Origin: Prostheceraeus crozeri | Taxonomy: Eukaryota; Platyhelminthes; Polycladida; Euryleptidae | NCBI GenBank assembly: GCA_907163375.1 | Contig: CAJQUW010016138.1 | Location: 605,524-669,523, forward strand | Direction of reading: 5' to 3' | Length of the DNA stretch: 64,000 bases | Made by a program: the position numbers and the translations under genes | Shown here: positions 44,101-55,461 of the stretch, one piece after another | Numbering within the stretch: position 1 is the stretch's first letter | Layout of the letters: the number at the start of each line of letters is the position of its first letter | Notes under the pieces: generated by a model | The model's input: only the letters and a program-made list of their open reading frames with translations | Databases searched by the model: none | What the model was told of the DNA's origin: nothing

Positions 44101-44333
44101 AGCTATCGCATCTGTCCAAGGATGCAGGAACGTATCGTACCACCTCGCTGATTCTCACACAGCTCATTGCTATCGTATTGGAAAGGAGATTAATGCGATA
44201 AATGCATCTAAGTTTGTTGAGTGGTTGAGGGTAGCAGTCAATGAAAATATGTCTTCCCCTTTCTTCCTCCAACCATAAGTTTAGAGCAATATGATTGCAC
44301 GAACCAGAAATTTGAAAGGCTGTGTCATTCTCA

Positions 44334-44370
44334 TATAAAGCAGAGTCTCTTGCATTTTACTATCATAATC
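44334..44370 (+). promoter_or_regulatory. TATA box before the acidic ORF
   Basis: TATAAAG at 44334-44340 lies 37 bp upstream of the ATG at 44371, leaving room for a transcription start just before the ATG and thus a very short leader. Confidence 0.5.
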
Positions 44371-44841
44371 ATGTCTGAGAAGCCAACAGCGTGCGTGATA
44401 CCTTTTTGTATCATACACCGCGGAGAGGAATTCCACAGTGATATCTATGGTGAGGATATCACTGTGGAATTTGTGAAGTACTATTCTTACTTCACCCTAC
44501 AGGAAGATTTGAGTGGACGAGTGCGACAAGAGGCTGAGATGGAGGCAAGTGAGGCCGAGACGGTGGCAAGTGACGCCGAGACGGTGGGGAGCGAGGCCGA
44601 GATGGCAACCAGCGAGAGCGAGACGGTCGAAAGTGATAACATGGAAAGTGAGGACATGGAAAGTGAGGATGTCATTGTGATATCGGATGATGAAGTAAGA
44701 GTTTTACACATGCACACGAATGGCTGTCATCTCAACTCGTTCATGTTTTCTTTCAGTGATGGAGTGAGTGATGGGCGTTCTTTAGTTCATAAAATCATCA
44801 TGCACACATACAGCACACTGTTTCACCACATTTCCTCGTGA
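44371..44841 (+). CDS. small acidic protein of the giant element, unknown
   Basis: The ATG at 44371 gives MSEKPTACVIPFCIIHRGEE, a short N-terminal part that may be folded, then a degenerate acidic repeat of about seven residues (ASEAETVASDAETVGSEAEM and so on), then EDVIVISDDE. The sequence VIVISDD resembles a SUMO-interacting motif (hydrophobic core next to acidic residues). Directly after, GTAAGAG and a downstream TTTTCTTTCAG could bound a 60-bp-class intron, after which TGA would end the protein at DDE. If unspliced the ORF continues to 44841. No known family was recognised. Confidence 0.5.
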   Translation: MSEKPTACVIPFCIIHRGEEFHSDIYGEDITVEFVKYYSYFTLQEDLSGRVRQEAEMEASEAETVASDAETVGSEAEMATSESETVESDNMESEDMESEDVIVISDDEVRVLHMHTNGCHLNSFMFSFSDGVSDGRSLVHKIIMHTYSTLFHHISS

Positions 44842-45109
44842 ATGCATCATGAGTTCTTATAAGAACTTCCTTCTAATGCAGCTAAAGCGGTCCCAAGCCC
44901 GCCACATATCTTCGGATATGGAATGCAGAGGGGAAGGATATCTGATGAATGGAATGAAATGGGAGGACACTCTTGCACCACATGCAGCCACAAACACATT
45001 TCTATCTTCATTAAGATGACATTCAATCACTTGAATTCTAATGTGACCTAATCCTTAGATCTCAGTACAGTCAACTCTCTAACGTACTTATTAAACCCAT
45101 TATCTCTAA

Positions 45110-45750
45110 CTTTACAAACACTGAAAGGATTCTAACATGATTTCAAACTTTCAAACATCAACTTTATTTCTAACGTTACAAACAGTGAAATGCTTGTGAC
45201 ACTATTTTATACTTTACCTATCTTGCAAACACTGAAATGATTCTGATATTATTCCTAACTTTACAAACAGTGACATGGTCTTGACTTTATTTTATACTTC
45301 GCCTATCTTACAAACACTGAAATGATTCTGACATGATTTCAAACTTTACAAACATCAACTTTATTTTTAACGTTGCAAACAGTGAAATACTTGTGACACT
45401 ATTTTATACTTTACCTATCTTGAAAACACTGAAATGATTCTGATATTATTCCTAACTTTACAAACAGTGACATGGTCTTGACTTTATTTTATACTTCGCC
45501 TATCTTACAAACACTGAAATGATTCTGACATGATTTCAAACTTTACAAACATCAACTTTATTTTAACGTTGCAAACAGTGAAGTGAATCTGACTTCATGT
45601 ATATTTCACCTTTCTTACAAACAGCGACATGGTGATAACTTTATTTCTAACTTTACAAACATCAACTTTATTTCTAACTTTACAAACAGTAAAATGGTTG
45701 TAACTTTATTACTAAGTCAATCCACTCTATTGAAACGACAAGAAAACGAC
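45110..45750. repeat. ~196-bp tandem repeat block
   Basis: About 3.2 units with a period near 196 bp (for example CTTACAAACACTGAAATG at 45307 and 45504). Each unit contains nested sub-motifs (TTTACAAACA, CAGTGAAATG, ACTTTATTT), implying an older short repeat that was amplified. Parts of the same units recur at 49200-49470 in direct orientation. Confidence 0.88.
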
Positions 45751-45759
45751 ACTGTATGC

Positions 45760-46890
45760 CCATGATATGTTATTGAAACCCACACAGCTTTCTTGTTATA
45801 CTACCAATTCATTTCATGTCTTCCATCCTATACACTCAAAACCTGCAACGACATTTATTCTATTACACCTGAAATCTATTGACATGTGATACATTACATT
45901 AAATCTTCGATATCAAATACTATCATGAAACAACTAGCAGTGCCTGACTCTAAACATGTACTGATTCCCACATTTATGACATTAGTAATTTTTTCTATCA
46001 TGTGTGACTACATGCTCATCAATATGAAAGGCTTGCAGTGACTTAAATCTTAATCTTAATCTTAAATAACTTTTCATGTACAGTTGACATACAATCAATT
46101 TCAACGGATGCTCCAGTCATAGCATGTTATTCCTGCTTTCGCACTCATGGTGTCATGCTGCATCAACAAGTTGCTTCTATCTAACTTTTACATGAATAAA
46201 CCAAACGCCCTGATGCTATATGATATTGTCTCGATATGCTATTGTTGTTTCTTTTAGCTATGTCACTGATTCAAACAGTTAATTACACTACCTATTCATT
46301 AAACTTTGCAATCTCAATCTTTGCTTTCATCGAATATGAACCTCTAATTTAAATACAACAACTATGATATGTGTTCTATCTTATACACTCAACCAGTAGA
46401 GACATTCATTCTGTTACATCCATGAACATGATGTGATAAAATTCACATAATCTCAAAACCCTTTAACAGCGCTTGTCTTCAAACATATGCTGAATCACAC
46501 ACACAGTTTGTTTGTTACACTACCAATTCATTTCAATGTGGGCTAATCTTGCATCACTCATTTCATGTAACACAACTTTTCACTTTAATTATTCCCAGAA
46601 TGTTACTGCAATGGTCTCAACACAATCCCTACCATGTATTCTAACACTCTAATCACTGTGCAATAACTGTCGTGAATTGTATCGCATTCATGTACATGAC
46701 CCAGACTTGTAAATTCCTGTTACTCAGGTGTGAGAAGGTTATGAGAACCTAAGATGCTTCAGTTGTTATTTCAGTTTACACGAGTAACATTTGATGTCTT
46801 CATGTCTAGCAACATGTATGAGTTACTTCATAACTCTAGTTTAATGGAGACTTTGATTATTCATTCTTAGCTCGCTGAATATGAGTGTTT
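45760..46890. other. AT-rich centre of the giant element, no gene recognised
   Basis: Low-complexity CA/TT-rich sequence on the plus strand with dispersed copies of short motifs seen also at 49380-49520 (for example CACACAGCTTT and TACCAATTCATTTCA). No ORF of convincing length. Confidence 0.5.
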
Positions 46891-47066
46891 GTATCACACT
46901 GTGAAGAGAGATTGCAAACTAATGAAGATAGAAATTTGATATCTGTATACGTTTGGCGTGTGAGTGGCCATCCTTTCATCCCTTTCATCAATTTTCAACA
47001 CATCCTCTGAGTTCAACGGGCTTGGAATCGTCAGAAAGTGAAAACACTTTCTGGCCTCATTATGCG

Positions 47067-47150
47067 TAGCCTCATGAAGGCTGTTTGGGACATCTACTAG
47101 CCTCATGAAGGATGTTTGGGACATTCACTAGCCTCATGAAGGCCGTTTGT
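47067..47150. repeat. 31-bp minisatellite, three units
   Basis: Three units beginning TAGCCTCATGAAGG and ending in GGGACAT-type sequence. They overlap the 3' end of the coiled-coil ORF on the minus strand and create short repeated peptides there. Confidence 0.85.
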
Positions 47151-47930
47151 GTCGTTCTCCGACTCCTCTCTACTTTTGCTCGAAGATCTCTGTAAGAAAG
47201 AAAAATAGTGTTAGAGTTGATTGAGAGGCAATGACGTTCGAGTAACTTACTAGGAATTTTCCTCTTCACTTTTCTCACTGAAAAATCACACAGTCGACCG
47301 TCTACCTCCATACTGATATGAATGCAGGTGACCCCACCTCCCTCGTAGCACTCCTGCGTGGTGTTTAAATCATCTGTAACAGTAGACACGTCACATACTT
47401 GGTTTCTGTAGATTGGCAGGTGTACCTCTACGTGTCTTCTCTTCATTTCCTTGTTGATGTCTTCAACCTGACTAAGACTTCTCTTCAGCTCATGATTTTC
47501 TTCTCTCATCCCTTGACAGTTCCTCTCTATCACACCAAGTCTGGTAACCTCCTGCCTCTGATGATTCAACTCGGATACTACCTCCTCATAAGCCATCTCC
47601 TTCTCCTTCCAATCCCGCCTCTCTTTCATTAATGTTTCCTCTCTCTTCTGCAGCTGCAATACTTCCTCCTGTAAGACTTTCACCGTTCCCACGTTAATTT
47701 CTAGTTTGGCTATGTCCTGCACCATCTCTTTATTTTGTCTATTCATGGCCTCATAGCGATGTTTGAGCAGCATGTAATGGGCTTGCTGTGATGCCTTTAA
47801 CTCATCTCTATCTAGAGCTCTTGTTTGTTCGCGTATACCGCCTTTCTTTGGCGTAGAAGTGTTAAGTGGCTCCTCTACATGTTCAGATGCGCGCTCAGAT
47901 ACATGTTCAGATTCCTGTTAACCACTCATG
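47072..47930 (-). CDS. coiled-coil protein of the giant element, unknown
   Basis: The minus ORF from 47773 has a long predicted coiled coil (EMVQDIAKLEINVGTVKVLQ, then EEVLQLQKREETLMKERRD and LNHQRQEVTRLGVIERN), then a mixed C-terminal domain with DGRLCDFSVRKVKRKIP. The same frame is open upstream to about 47918, with an acidic and basic linker (PKKGGIREQT), and begins after TTAACAG, a possible acceptor. Near 47255 a strong donor (GTAAGTTAC) and an acceptor TTTCTTTCTTACAG delimit a 61-bp intron; splicing would end the protein shortly after KRKIP. The upstream zinc-finger ORF may be the same gene. No family recognised. Confidence 0.5.
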
Positions 47931-48301
47931 AAAACGGCTGTACTTCCCCTTCCTCCTCACTGCTGCCTGTATCGCTGAGGAAATGATCGCTCCCATCATC
48001 ATCCAAGTCGACAATGTGTCTTACAGCCGCCCTCTCCTCCTGCCTTCGTCTATACAAGTCATCAAACCACTTTTTGAAGTGGCAGTTAGAAATAGACGCA
48101 CTAGGACACTGGTCATGTCTTTTCCTAAATTCGACAAAGTCAGAGTCTGCTTCCACAGCATGATGGACACAGGTCTTTATTTCAAAGACCTTCTTATGCT
48201 CCCCAATGTGTTCCATCTGTCTCAAGTGCTTTTTGTATTCGGTCCATCTGTATACTTTATCGCATGAACATCTTGTGACGCTGTAGCGCGAAGACTTTGA
48301 T
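47926..48301 (-). CDS. zinc-finger-like ORF of the giant element, unknown
   Basis: Open from a stop at about 48301; internal methionine at 48225. It encodes CSCDKVYRWTEYKKHLRQME followed by HIGEH, compatible with a single C2H2-type finger, then CVHHAVEADSDFVEFRKRHD and a strongly acidic end (DLDDDGSDHFLSDTGSSEEE). A splice acceptor-like TATCTTGCAG lies just upstream at about 48320, and a strong donor GACG/GTGAGT at about 48516 on the same strand, suggesting an earlier exon with cysteines (CLCEREVC, CHSC). A short non-matching step separates it from the coiled-coil frame. Possible DNA-binding regulator; unproven. Confidence 0.42.
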
Positions 48302-49138
48302 TAAACCATGTTCAAACTGCAAGATAAAAGTTAGTTATTTACTACAGTTCTCACAAGAAAGCACTGTTTATCAGAAACATGTTTGTGATAAATGGCATAG
48401 GACAGACAATGATGGCCCTAACCTTAAGACCCTAGTGTTAGAAAGTGTATCAGTGATGCCTGTAAGATCTGACTTTTAATCTCTAACTTAGAACGTTTGG
48501 TAGCAAACGTCAGACGACTCACCGTCGAAAGGAGGAAACAGGAGTGACATTGGGTAGGGAGAAGCGCCTTACATACTTCTCTCTCACAAAGACAGAATAT
48601 GCCAATGTCCAAATTTGGTCATGTCTCCTTCAAACGATTTCATCTCACCATATTTGGAATCTCAACCGCTAATTTTCCTGACTGACACAGGGAGTCCAGA
48701 TTGCCATAAATGGACATTCTCGCTTCGTTGTGACGAAAGGGGAATGACGCTCGGCTCACGCTTTGTGACAGCGATCTCTTTATCCTGAGTGGCAAGTTTG
48801 TATGACCCTCAAGCGAACTGAATGTATCCAAAGATGAAAAGATTGACTAGTTCCTTGCGTGTGATTAAATACATGGAATGACAAACGTACAAATGCTCAC
48901 AATGATACTCAGGGGCTTCACACCATTTGAATGTTTTCTTATATCAGGCTCACTTTCGAAGAGGTTTGATTCAATGGTTCATTCGAAGGATGTTTGTAAA
49001 GTTCAATACTGCATTCCCATGACATTTCAATTTTATGTGTTTATACGAGTGTATAAGCTTTCACTGGACTCGCATCGTCTTATAAAGTGTTCGTTTACGC
49101 AGCGCATGAAGCTATATCTCTCAATAATGTTGAATTCA

Positions 49139-49162
49139 ATCTCTCTCTCACACACACACACA
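49139..49162. repeat. CT/CA microsatellite
   Basis: A short (CT)n followed by (CA)n run. Confidence 0.85.
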
Positions 49163-49199
49163 TTGTCACTTAAACCATGACAGGAATACAGTTCTCACA

Positions 49200-49520
49200 C
49201 ATCAACTTTATTTCTAACGTTACAAACAGTGAAATACTTGTGACACTATTTTATACTGTACCTATCTTACTAACACTGAAATGATTCTGATATTGTTCCT
49301 AACTTTACAAAAACTTGTAACTTTATTACTAAGCCAATCCACTCTGTTTGAAGCCCAACTTTATGTGAAAAGAAAACGACACAGTATGTACATGATATGT
49401 TATAGAAACCCACGCAGCTTTTTGTTGCACTAACAATTCAGTTCAATGTGAGCTAGTCTTGTATCACTCATTTCATACGACATAACTTTGACTTTACTTA
49501 TTCCTACAATGTTACTACTA
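49200..49520. repeat. dispersed copy of the central tandem repeat
   Basis: Carries the ATCAACTTTATTTCTAACG and CAGTGAAATACTTGTGACAC segments of the 45.1-45.7 kb block in the same orientation, followed by sequence similar to 45690-45830 and 46500-46620. It indicates internal duplication in the centre of the element. Confidence 0.8.
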
Positions 49521-50470
49521 TGTGATCTAAACTTTATGAGTTCGCTTTCACTTCTATCTCACACTTTCTTTATCATCTAACCAAGTGAATGACATTGATG
49601 ATACAATATCTGACTAAACGCATTGAGTCACATTCTACACAAACAGATATTACTAACATGGATCATATAAAACGTTAAGTCTTGTCATAGGGTTGACTAT
49701 GCTATGGTCTTAGTGATTTATCTATGTAACTTACACTTTTAAAACGCTAAATCCTTAAATCTCAACACAGGGACACCTATCCTATGGACTTAGGAGTTTT
49801 GCTGTATAATTTAGTAAACTTACGTCTCTGTCAGCATACGACTTTTAAAATACAACACTGACTGATGAATGAGGATCATATATTCCTAGCTTGGATAACA
49901 AGAAACTTTCCTGCGTTGACTATTATATATTTGTCTCATCAACTCTTTACACACTTATGATTCCAATCACTAAGATACATACAACGCTTCTATTGAACAT
50001 GTATCAATCACCTTTCAGCTGACCACATCAAATGTAAAGTGTATAACATAATGAGTATGTAACTATCTCTCATCAACGATATCAAAACTGGCTTTTCACC
50101 ATGAAAATTAAGTCTTACCTTCAAAGTCATTTTATAAAGCGAACATATGCATAACGCATTCTACACTAAAAGAGATCGTTCATTTGTATTATCCAAATCC
50201 CTAAATCCAACGGTAGGTAACCCTACCCCTCAGATGACAGACTTTAGCAATTTAGCTATGTCATTCACCAATGGCGTTGGACAAATTTAACACTTGTCAT
50301 GAAGTTAAGTTCTCATCAGATGAATTTAATAAGAGCTTCTTCATTTTCTAAGAAAGATAGAGATCCTTGAATCTAGTGTTTGTGTGTGGCACAGTCTGTA
50401 ACTTTTCTTTGTTAATAGGGTGGCCTCCAACGAATTGGTGACCGGGCCCTCGGAAGGACCGATGGAATAC
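49521..50470. other. AT-rich centre of the giant element, no gene recognised
   Basis: No ORF or repeat pair stood out. Near 50468-50492 is a small palindrome, GAATACTTCGA/TCGAAGTATTC, at the end of the following ORF. Confidence 0.45.
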
Positions 50471-50475
50471 TTCGA

Positions 50476-50712
50476 TTACTCGAAGTATTCCGGACGCTGA
50501 ATTCTCAGCAACGCCAGATATTCTAGCGCCATATCCCTAAATAAAGGGTTCTCCACAAACTCATGTGGAATAAGATGGACGGGGTAGCGAATTGCTTCGC
50601 CTTTCTCTGCCTGCAAAGCAGCCAGGAGAAAGACTTTCCCCATCTTCACTCTGCATCCACAGCGGAGCTCAAGGGTTCGACTCATGTCAAAGAAAGCGAT
50701 ATCGAAAGACAT
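50476..50712 (-). CDS. 78-residue ORF of the giant element, unknown
   Basis: The ATG at 50712 opens MSFDIAFFDMSRTLELRCGC, followed by VKMGKVFLLAALQAEKGEAI and ends RIQRPEYFE at TGA near 50474. GC content is higher than the surrounding sequence and the composition looks protein-like, with a mix of hydrophobic and charged residues. It lies just inside the right TIR, so it is unique to the centre. No domain recognised; it could also be one exon of a larger gene. Confidence 0.4.
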   Translation of the reverse strand: MSFDIAFFDMSRTLELRCGCRVKMGKVFLLAALQAEKGEAIRYPVHLIPHEFVENPLFRDMALEYLALLRIQRPEYFE

Positions 50713-50924
50713 TGCTTCAAACGACTTGTAATTGATGAATGAGTGTGAACGTCACCCTTACATTTCTCCCACATTTTTGTAACTGACTAGCAAGACATTG
50801 AAGAATTGAACAAATCGGCAGTGTCCATGCTTTAGCAGCAAATGGTTTCTTGCGCGCGCGGAGTGCACAGTAACAAATTGTCAACGTGAGAATCCTCTCA
50901 GCCGCCCACGATAATCTCTCCGAC

Positions 50925-53900
50925 GCGATTGCAATGAGCTGTGTGGAAATCAGCCAGGTGCTACGATACGTTCCTGCATCCTGGGACAGATGCGATAGCT
51001 CTCTGTTTCATGTGACAGACGGGTGCCAGAGAGAGCGCGTACATCTTTGTATTCTACTCTATCTGCTGAGGGGCTAGCGCGACAGACAGGCGCCAGAGAG
51101 AGCGCGTACATCTTTGTGTTCTACTCTATCTGCTGAGGGGCAGTGCGACAGACAGGCGTCAGAGTGCACTTATGATTCTTTGTGGGCACAGGAGGGTTTT
51201 TTTCAATGATAGGTTCTATGATAAACATTTTGAATGGCAGCATGTTGACTATTGCAAGCAATGTTAAATGTCATGTTTACATCGTCTGCATTCGCACAGA
51301 AAATTACTTGATGCAGGCTTCAATGTTGATTCTATGATCAATGCACGATTCGTTTAGAAATGAGACACGGTTTCATTTGTTATGTACATGAAAACTAGAC
51401 GTTGATTTTAATACTCATGGACAGTCCTAATGTTCGCTGTTTCATACTCATGAAATAATTCCACAGTCTTCATCATTCAATGACATGCTTTGCTGTTTCC
51501 TACTGATGAGCGTGTTAATTACACAGACTTGTTCATTGTGTGAGTTCAATGGTCGAGTCGTTGAACTAAGACTTATGCGTTTCTACAGGACTTTATATCA
51601 GCTTTCAACGCGACTGCAATCTATGAAAGTTTTGCCAACATAAAGTTGTTGTCATAAAGTTTCTTACACTGCGGTTCATGTTTACGAATTTCATTTGAAT
51701 GTCAGATTTGTATGTTCATCTGTCTATGATGAGTGTAAACGTTGTCACAGTGCTCCTTTATTTCCCGTAAACTAGTTGTGACACTTTTGTGTTTCACTTC
51801 ATCTAGCAGGTTGATTTTTATCTCACACATAATGTTTCCTAACTCATATGCATTCGACTTACAACAAGTTGGCATGTGTATACCTGTATGCTGTCGATGC
51901 AGAGTGCAAACACGCTGTCTTTATTTACAAAACACACGCATTCAATTTGATAAAGGCAAACAACACATTTAGTAAAGCTGGCACGCTAACGAGTGTGACT
52001 GCAGAAACATTTTATAAAACTTTTTCAACGTTCGCTAAGTTTCACAACAGCATGTCAAAGACTTCTTACAAAACTTATTTCAACATTTGCATTTAAGCGA
52101 ACATATGCTTCACGTATTCTACACGAACGGTTAACACATGTGATATAAAACCCTAAATCCAACCGTAGAGGAGCCTAGCCTTGGATGATGGACTTTATGA
52201 CCCACGCGATTCAATGTCATGGAACTAGCTCTCACACACTGAACGTGTGTGACAACATCTGGTTTTATAAAACATTCAACGCTGACTATAAGACCTTGTG
52301 TGAAACAATCTACACAGTGCAGTAAAACTTTCTAGTGCTGTGGTGAACAATGTTTTCATATAACATTCTAGACTCCCAGTCTCACTGCAGTAGAAAACTG
52401 CTTTTAGTAAACCTGATGAAGCTAATCTAACAGTCATGAAGTTTGAATTTTCTAATAGGGAAACATTTGGCAACTGTCTCCAATAAAACTTTCTAACACT
52501 GTGAAAGTAAGTTACAAGACAATCTACAATGTGCAGTAAAACCTTTTCGATAAAACTTTCTAATGCTGTGATGAGTTCGGTCAGTCATACAACGTCAATG
52601 ATCAAACTTTATTTTCACAAACGTGCGTCGCGGTAAATTATTTGACTACACTAACGCTTGCATTTCATGACACTTGTGTTTCGTAAACGTCGATGATCAA
52701 ACTTTTCTAACTATACATCAACCTGTGTGGCAGTAAAACTTTTACAAACCATGATACAGTTTCTGACTAGACTTACGAATAAAACGTTGATGATCAAACT
52801 TTCTAACTATACATCAACCTGTGTTGCAATAAAACTTTTGTACGACATGATAAAGTTTCTGACGACACTGACAAGAGCTTGTTCACTAGCGAAGAGAGAA
52901 GTGTGGTGCATGAATGTCCTCCCTTCATTCCATTCATCATTTCGTCTCCGTGATAGAGACAAGAAGAACTGATGGTTCATTCTCGCATGGTTGGATAACT
53001 GTCGGCAGACAAGTGCAATGGAGATTTTATGAGGTAACCTGTGGCAGATAGCTAAATGTCGCCCTGGCGGTCAGAGCACAACGTTGAGACGAAAGGCAAC
53101 CACTTGCAAACATGACGCAGGGAGGTTTCACAAGGATTACCATTGCCCACGTCCCGTGCAGTACTCATCGCTACGGACTTCACCGCTGTCTCGAAAGAAC
53201 GCCCACCCACAGGAAGTATCACACCAAAAATCTCCGTGACTTGCACCGTCCATGACTTGATCGCCAGACATGAAAACCGGTGGAGTTATTTACAAGAGGA
53301 AACATCCCAAGTGGTTGCTTTGATCAGCTTGATAGCAAGCCGTAGAGAGCTTCATTCACCAGCGTTTTGCAATGGAGATGTTTAGAGGCCACCCATGACA
53401 AGATAGCTAAGACTCAACCGATTGGCGTTCAAAGTGCTACGTTGAGAACTGTGTCAAATGCCCAACATGAGACATGAGTTGCCCAAGCGGTTTCGGTCTA
53501 AACTATGACACACTCCCTTACCACACTTATCACTACGGCATCGTTCGCCGTCCCGAAGGAACACCCTGTCAGTGGAATATTACAGCAAAACTCTCCGTGT
53601 CTTGCTCGCTTTCAGTGAAAAGCTGCTTGTAACATGAGAAGACTGGCTCAGATATCATTAAAAATCCTTTCATTGACTTCAGCAGGGTCGAAAACCCCAG
53701 AAAACCTCCAAAACTAGTGAATTTAAAATTTTCAACTTTTTAGCACTACGTATGAAATTTTATAAGTAGTCTATCACTTAGGGCAGGTCAATAGCAACCG
53801 AACCTTTTTTGAATCAAGTCAAACGGACTTGTAGAAGCAAAGCTACAAGCCTTTAAAGTTTTGGAGTCTTTTATGGCCTGGAGACGAAGGCGAACCTCGT

Positions 53901-55455
53901 GGCGAACCTCTAAGTCTGACGCCTTAGCTGACTTCAGCAATGAAATTTTCTAAGTCGGTTTCTTACAGAAACCCGGTTTTTCAGATTTCCAATGCTATCA
54001 TCGGAGCTCCGGAGTTCACCTACCCCAACCCAGTCGGGAGGAGAACTGATTTCCACAAGCAGAGTTTCCACTTATATAGTGTGTGGCGATCAGCTGATGA
54101 CGTAATACCCATCATTCAAACACTAAAAACCCGTCTATCTCCGGTTCTAGTGCTCCGATTGAGCTGGAAATTCACCATTGCCATGTAGAATTTGACGCTG
54201 AATCCGAATCTGCCCTCCATTTTCCATCCGATGCTTCGTTTTGGCTCTACAGCCCACAGCCATCGCAAAAATTCTAACTCGTTTTTCGGAAAAATGATGA
54301 AAAATTTTTTCTCTCCGATGGCTTTCAAATTTACCATGCCGAAGCAGAATTTGACGCTGATTCCAAATCTGGTCTCTGTTTTTCCGTCCGAGGCTTGCTT
54401 CACCCGCTAGAGCGATTTTCATAAACATTCTAACTCTGTCGTTTTTCGCCAAGGTCCCAAAATTTCAATAACATCTCACCTCTAAACGAAGGCAGATACG
54501 AACAAGCCATGCTTTCCACTGAATTTGTCTCACTCCCAGCTTTCAAACGAGCTATTGCACGACTTTCTACGATGTCTACAACCAAAGTTGGAAGATCTTT
54601 GCGAAGGGGGGTCAGAACTTTTTCTCTTCGATTGAGTTTGGAAGAAGTTCCTAGACCCAACTTTGACCAAAACGTCCGAATGTGCACTCCGTTTTCCCAT
54701 CCGAGGTCTCCTTCTGTCCGAAAAATGGACTTTCTCATCCCAAAACCTCCAAAACCTGACTTTTCCTAATCTATCGTTTTCCTGCCATTTTCCTTCCTCA
54801 AGCCAAGAAAATTAGTTCAAACTGAGCTTTCCACTGCATTTTTCTCACTCTCAGCTTTCAAATGAGCTATTGCACGACTTTCTACGATGTCTACAACCAA
54901 AGTTGGAAGTTTGGCAGGAGGGAGGGGGGACGTCCTCAAAACTTTTTCTTTCCAATGTCGCTGGAAACATCCCTCCTAACCCAAAATTTCACGTAGAGTT
55001 CGAATCTGCACTCCGTTTTCCCATCCGAGCAGTCGTTCTGCCCGAAAAACGACTTTTCTCATCCCAACACCACCAACACCTGCCTTTTCCAACTCTGACG
55101 GTTTAAAAGATTCCACCCCTTGCTGCTCATCCTTCCATCCTTCCCAACCCAACATTTCACGTAGATTCCACATCTGAACTCCATTTTTCCATCCGAGCAC
55201 CCCTTCCTGGCGATTTCCAACTTTTCTCATCCCAACACCACCAACACCTACCCTTTCCACACTCTATCCCTCACACATTCCTATCTCCTTCCTTACTTCC
55301 AGAGGGGGGGAGGGACCCGTTTCCTCCTCACGGACCCATTCCTCCACACACATCCTTGACCACTTCCCTCACCTTCCTGCCATAGGGGGGGCTGAGTCAG
55401 CTTGATGACTCAGCATTTCACATTTTGCGCGTGAATTTGCCACGGGGTTACTACT
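50925..55455 (-). repeat. right ~4.5-kb terminal inverted repeat
   Basis: Mirror of 39543-44170. Differences from the left arm include an extra unit of about 70 bp at 51070-51145 (a CAGACAGGCGCCAGAGAGAG-type block), one fewer copy of the unit near 53890, loss of roughly 230 bp between 54770 and 54830 relative to the left arm, and scattered substitutions. Such concentration of changes in tandem units suggests recent homogenisation of the rest. Confidence 0.9.
54048..54090 (-). promoter_or_regulatory. promoter-like cluster in the right TIR, directed inward
   Basis: Mirror of 41051-41112: TATATAAG on the minus strand at 54071-54078 and the initiator-like TCAGTT 29 bp downstream. Confidence 0.5.
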
Positions 55456-55461
55456 CAGCAT

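Larger units (their letters stand above)
39543..44170 (+). repeat. left ~4.6-kb terminal inverted repeat
   Basis: Matches the complement of 50925-55455. The outer 1.3 kb is purine-rich on the plus strand and contains a roughly 480-bp tandem duplication (units starting near 39735 and 40215) with a CCAACTTTGGTTGTAGACAT motif at each unit end. 42290-42660 has several AGTTTTATTG/TTGATCATC-type short repeats. Small ORFs in the arm have no recognised similarity. At 41250-41280 GAGGTTCGCCAC is present three times, against two in the right arm. Confidence 0.9.
39537..55461. mobile_element. giant 15.9-kb inverted-repeat element, Maverick/Polinton-like ends
   Basis: Element 39543-55455 (15,913 bp) is flanked by CAGCAT at 39537-39542 and 55456-55461, a 6-bp duplication. 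The ends are AGTAGTAACCCCGTGGC and its complement. Inverted repeats extend about 4.6 kb from each end and differ mainly by gain or loss of tandem units. AG...CT ends, a 6-bp duplication and a length of 15 to 20 kb are hallmarks of Maverick/Polinton elements, although their TIRs are usually under 1 kb. I see no protein-primed polymerase, integrase, protease, ATPase or capsid gene. The 6.7-kb centre holds a few small ORFs. It may be a non-autonomous Polinton, a related endogenous virus-like element, or an undescribed class. Confidence 0.85.

Noticed and set aside
47925-47955. A 29-bp intron joining the zinc-finger and coiled-coil ORFs
   Set aside because: GTACAG...TTAACAG is too short for normal splicing. 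The frames may still belong to one gene through another junction or a frameshift, so the two ORFs are kept separate.
39543-55455. Autonomous Maverick/Polinton
   Set aside because: No polymerase B, retroviral-like integrase, packaging ATPase, protease or capsid motif was seen on either strand, so only the ends support the affiliation.
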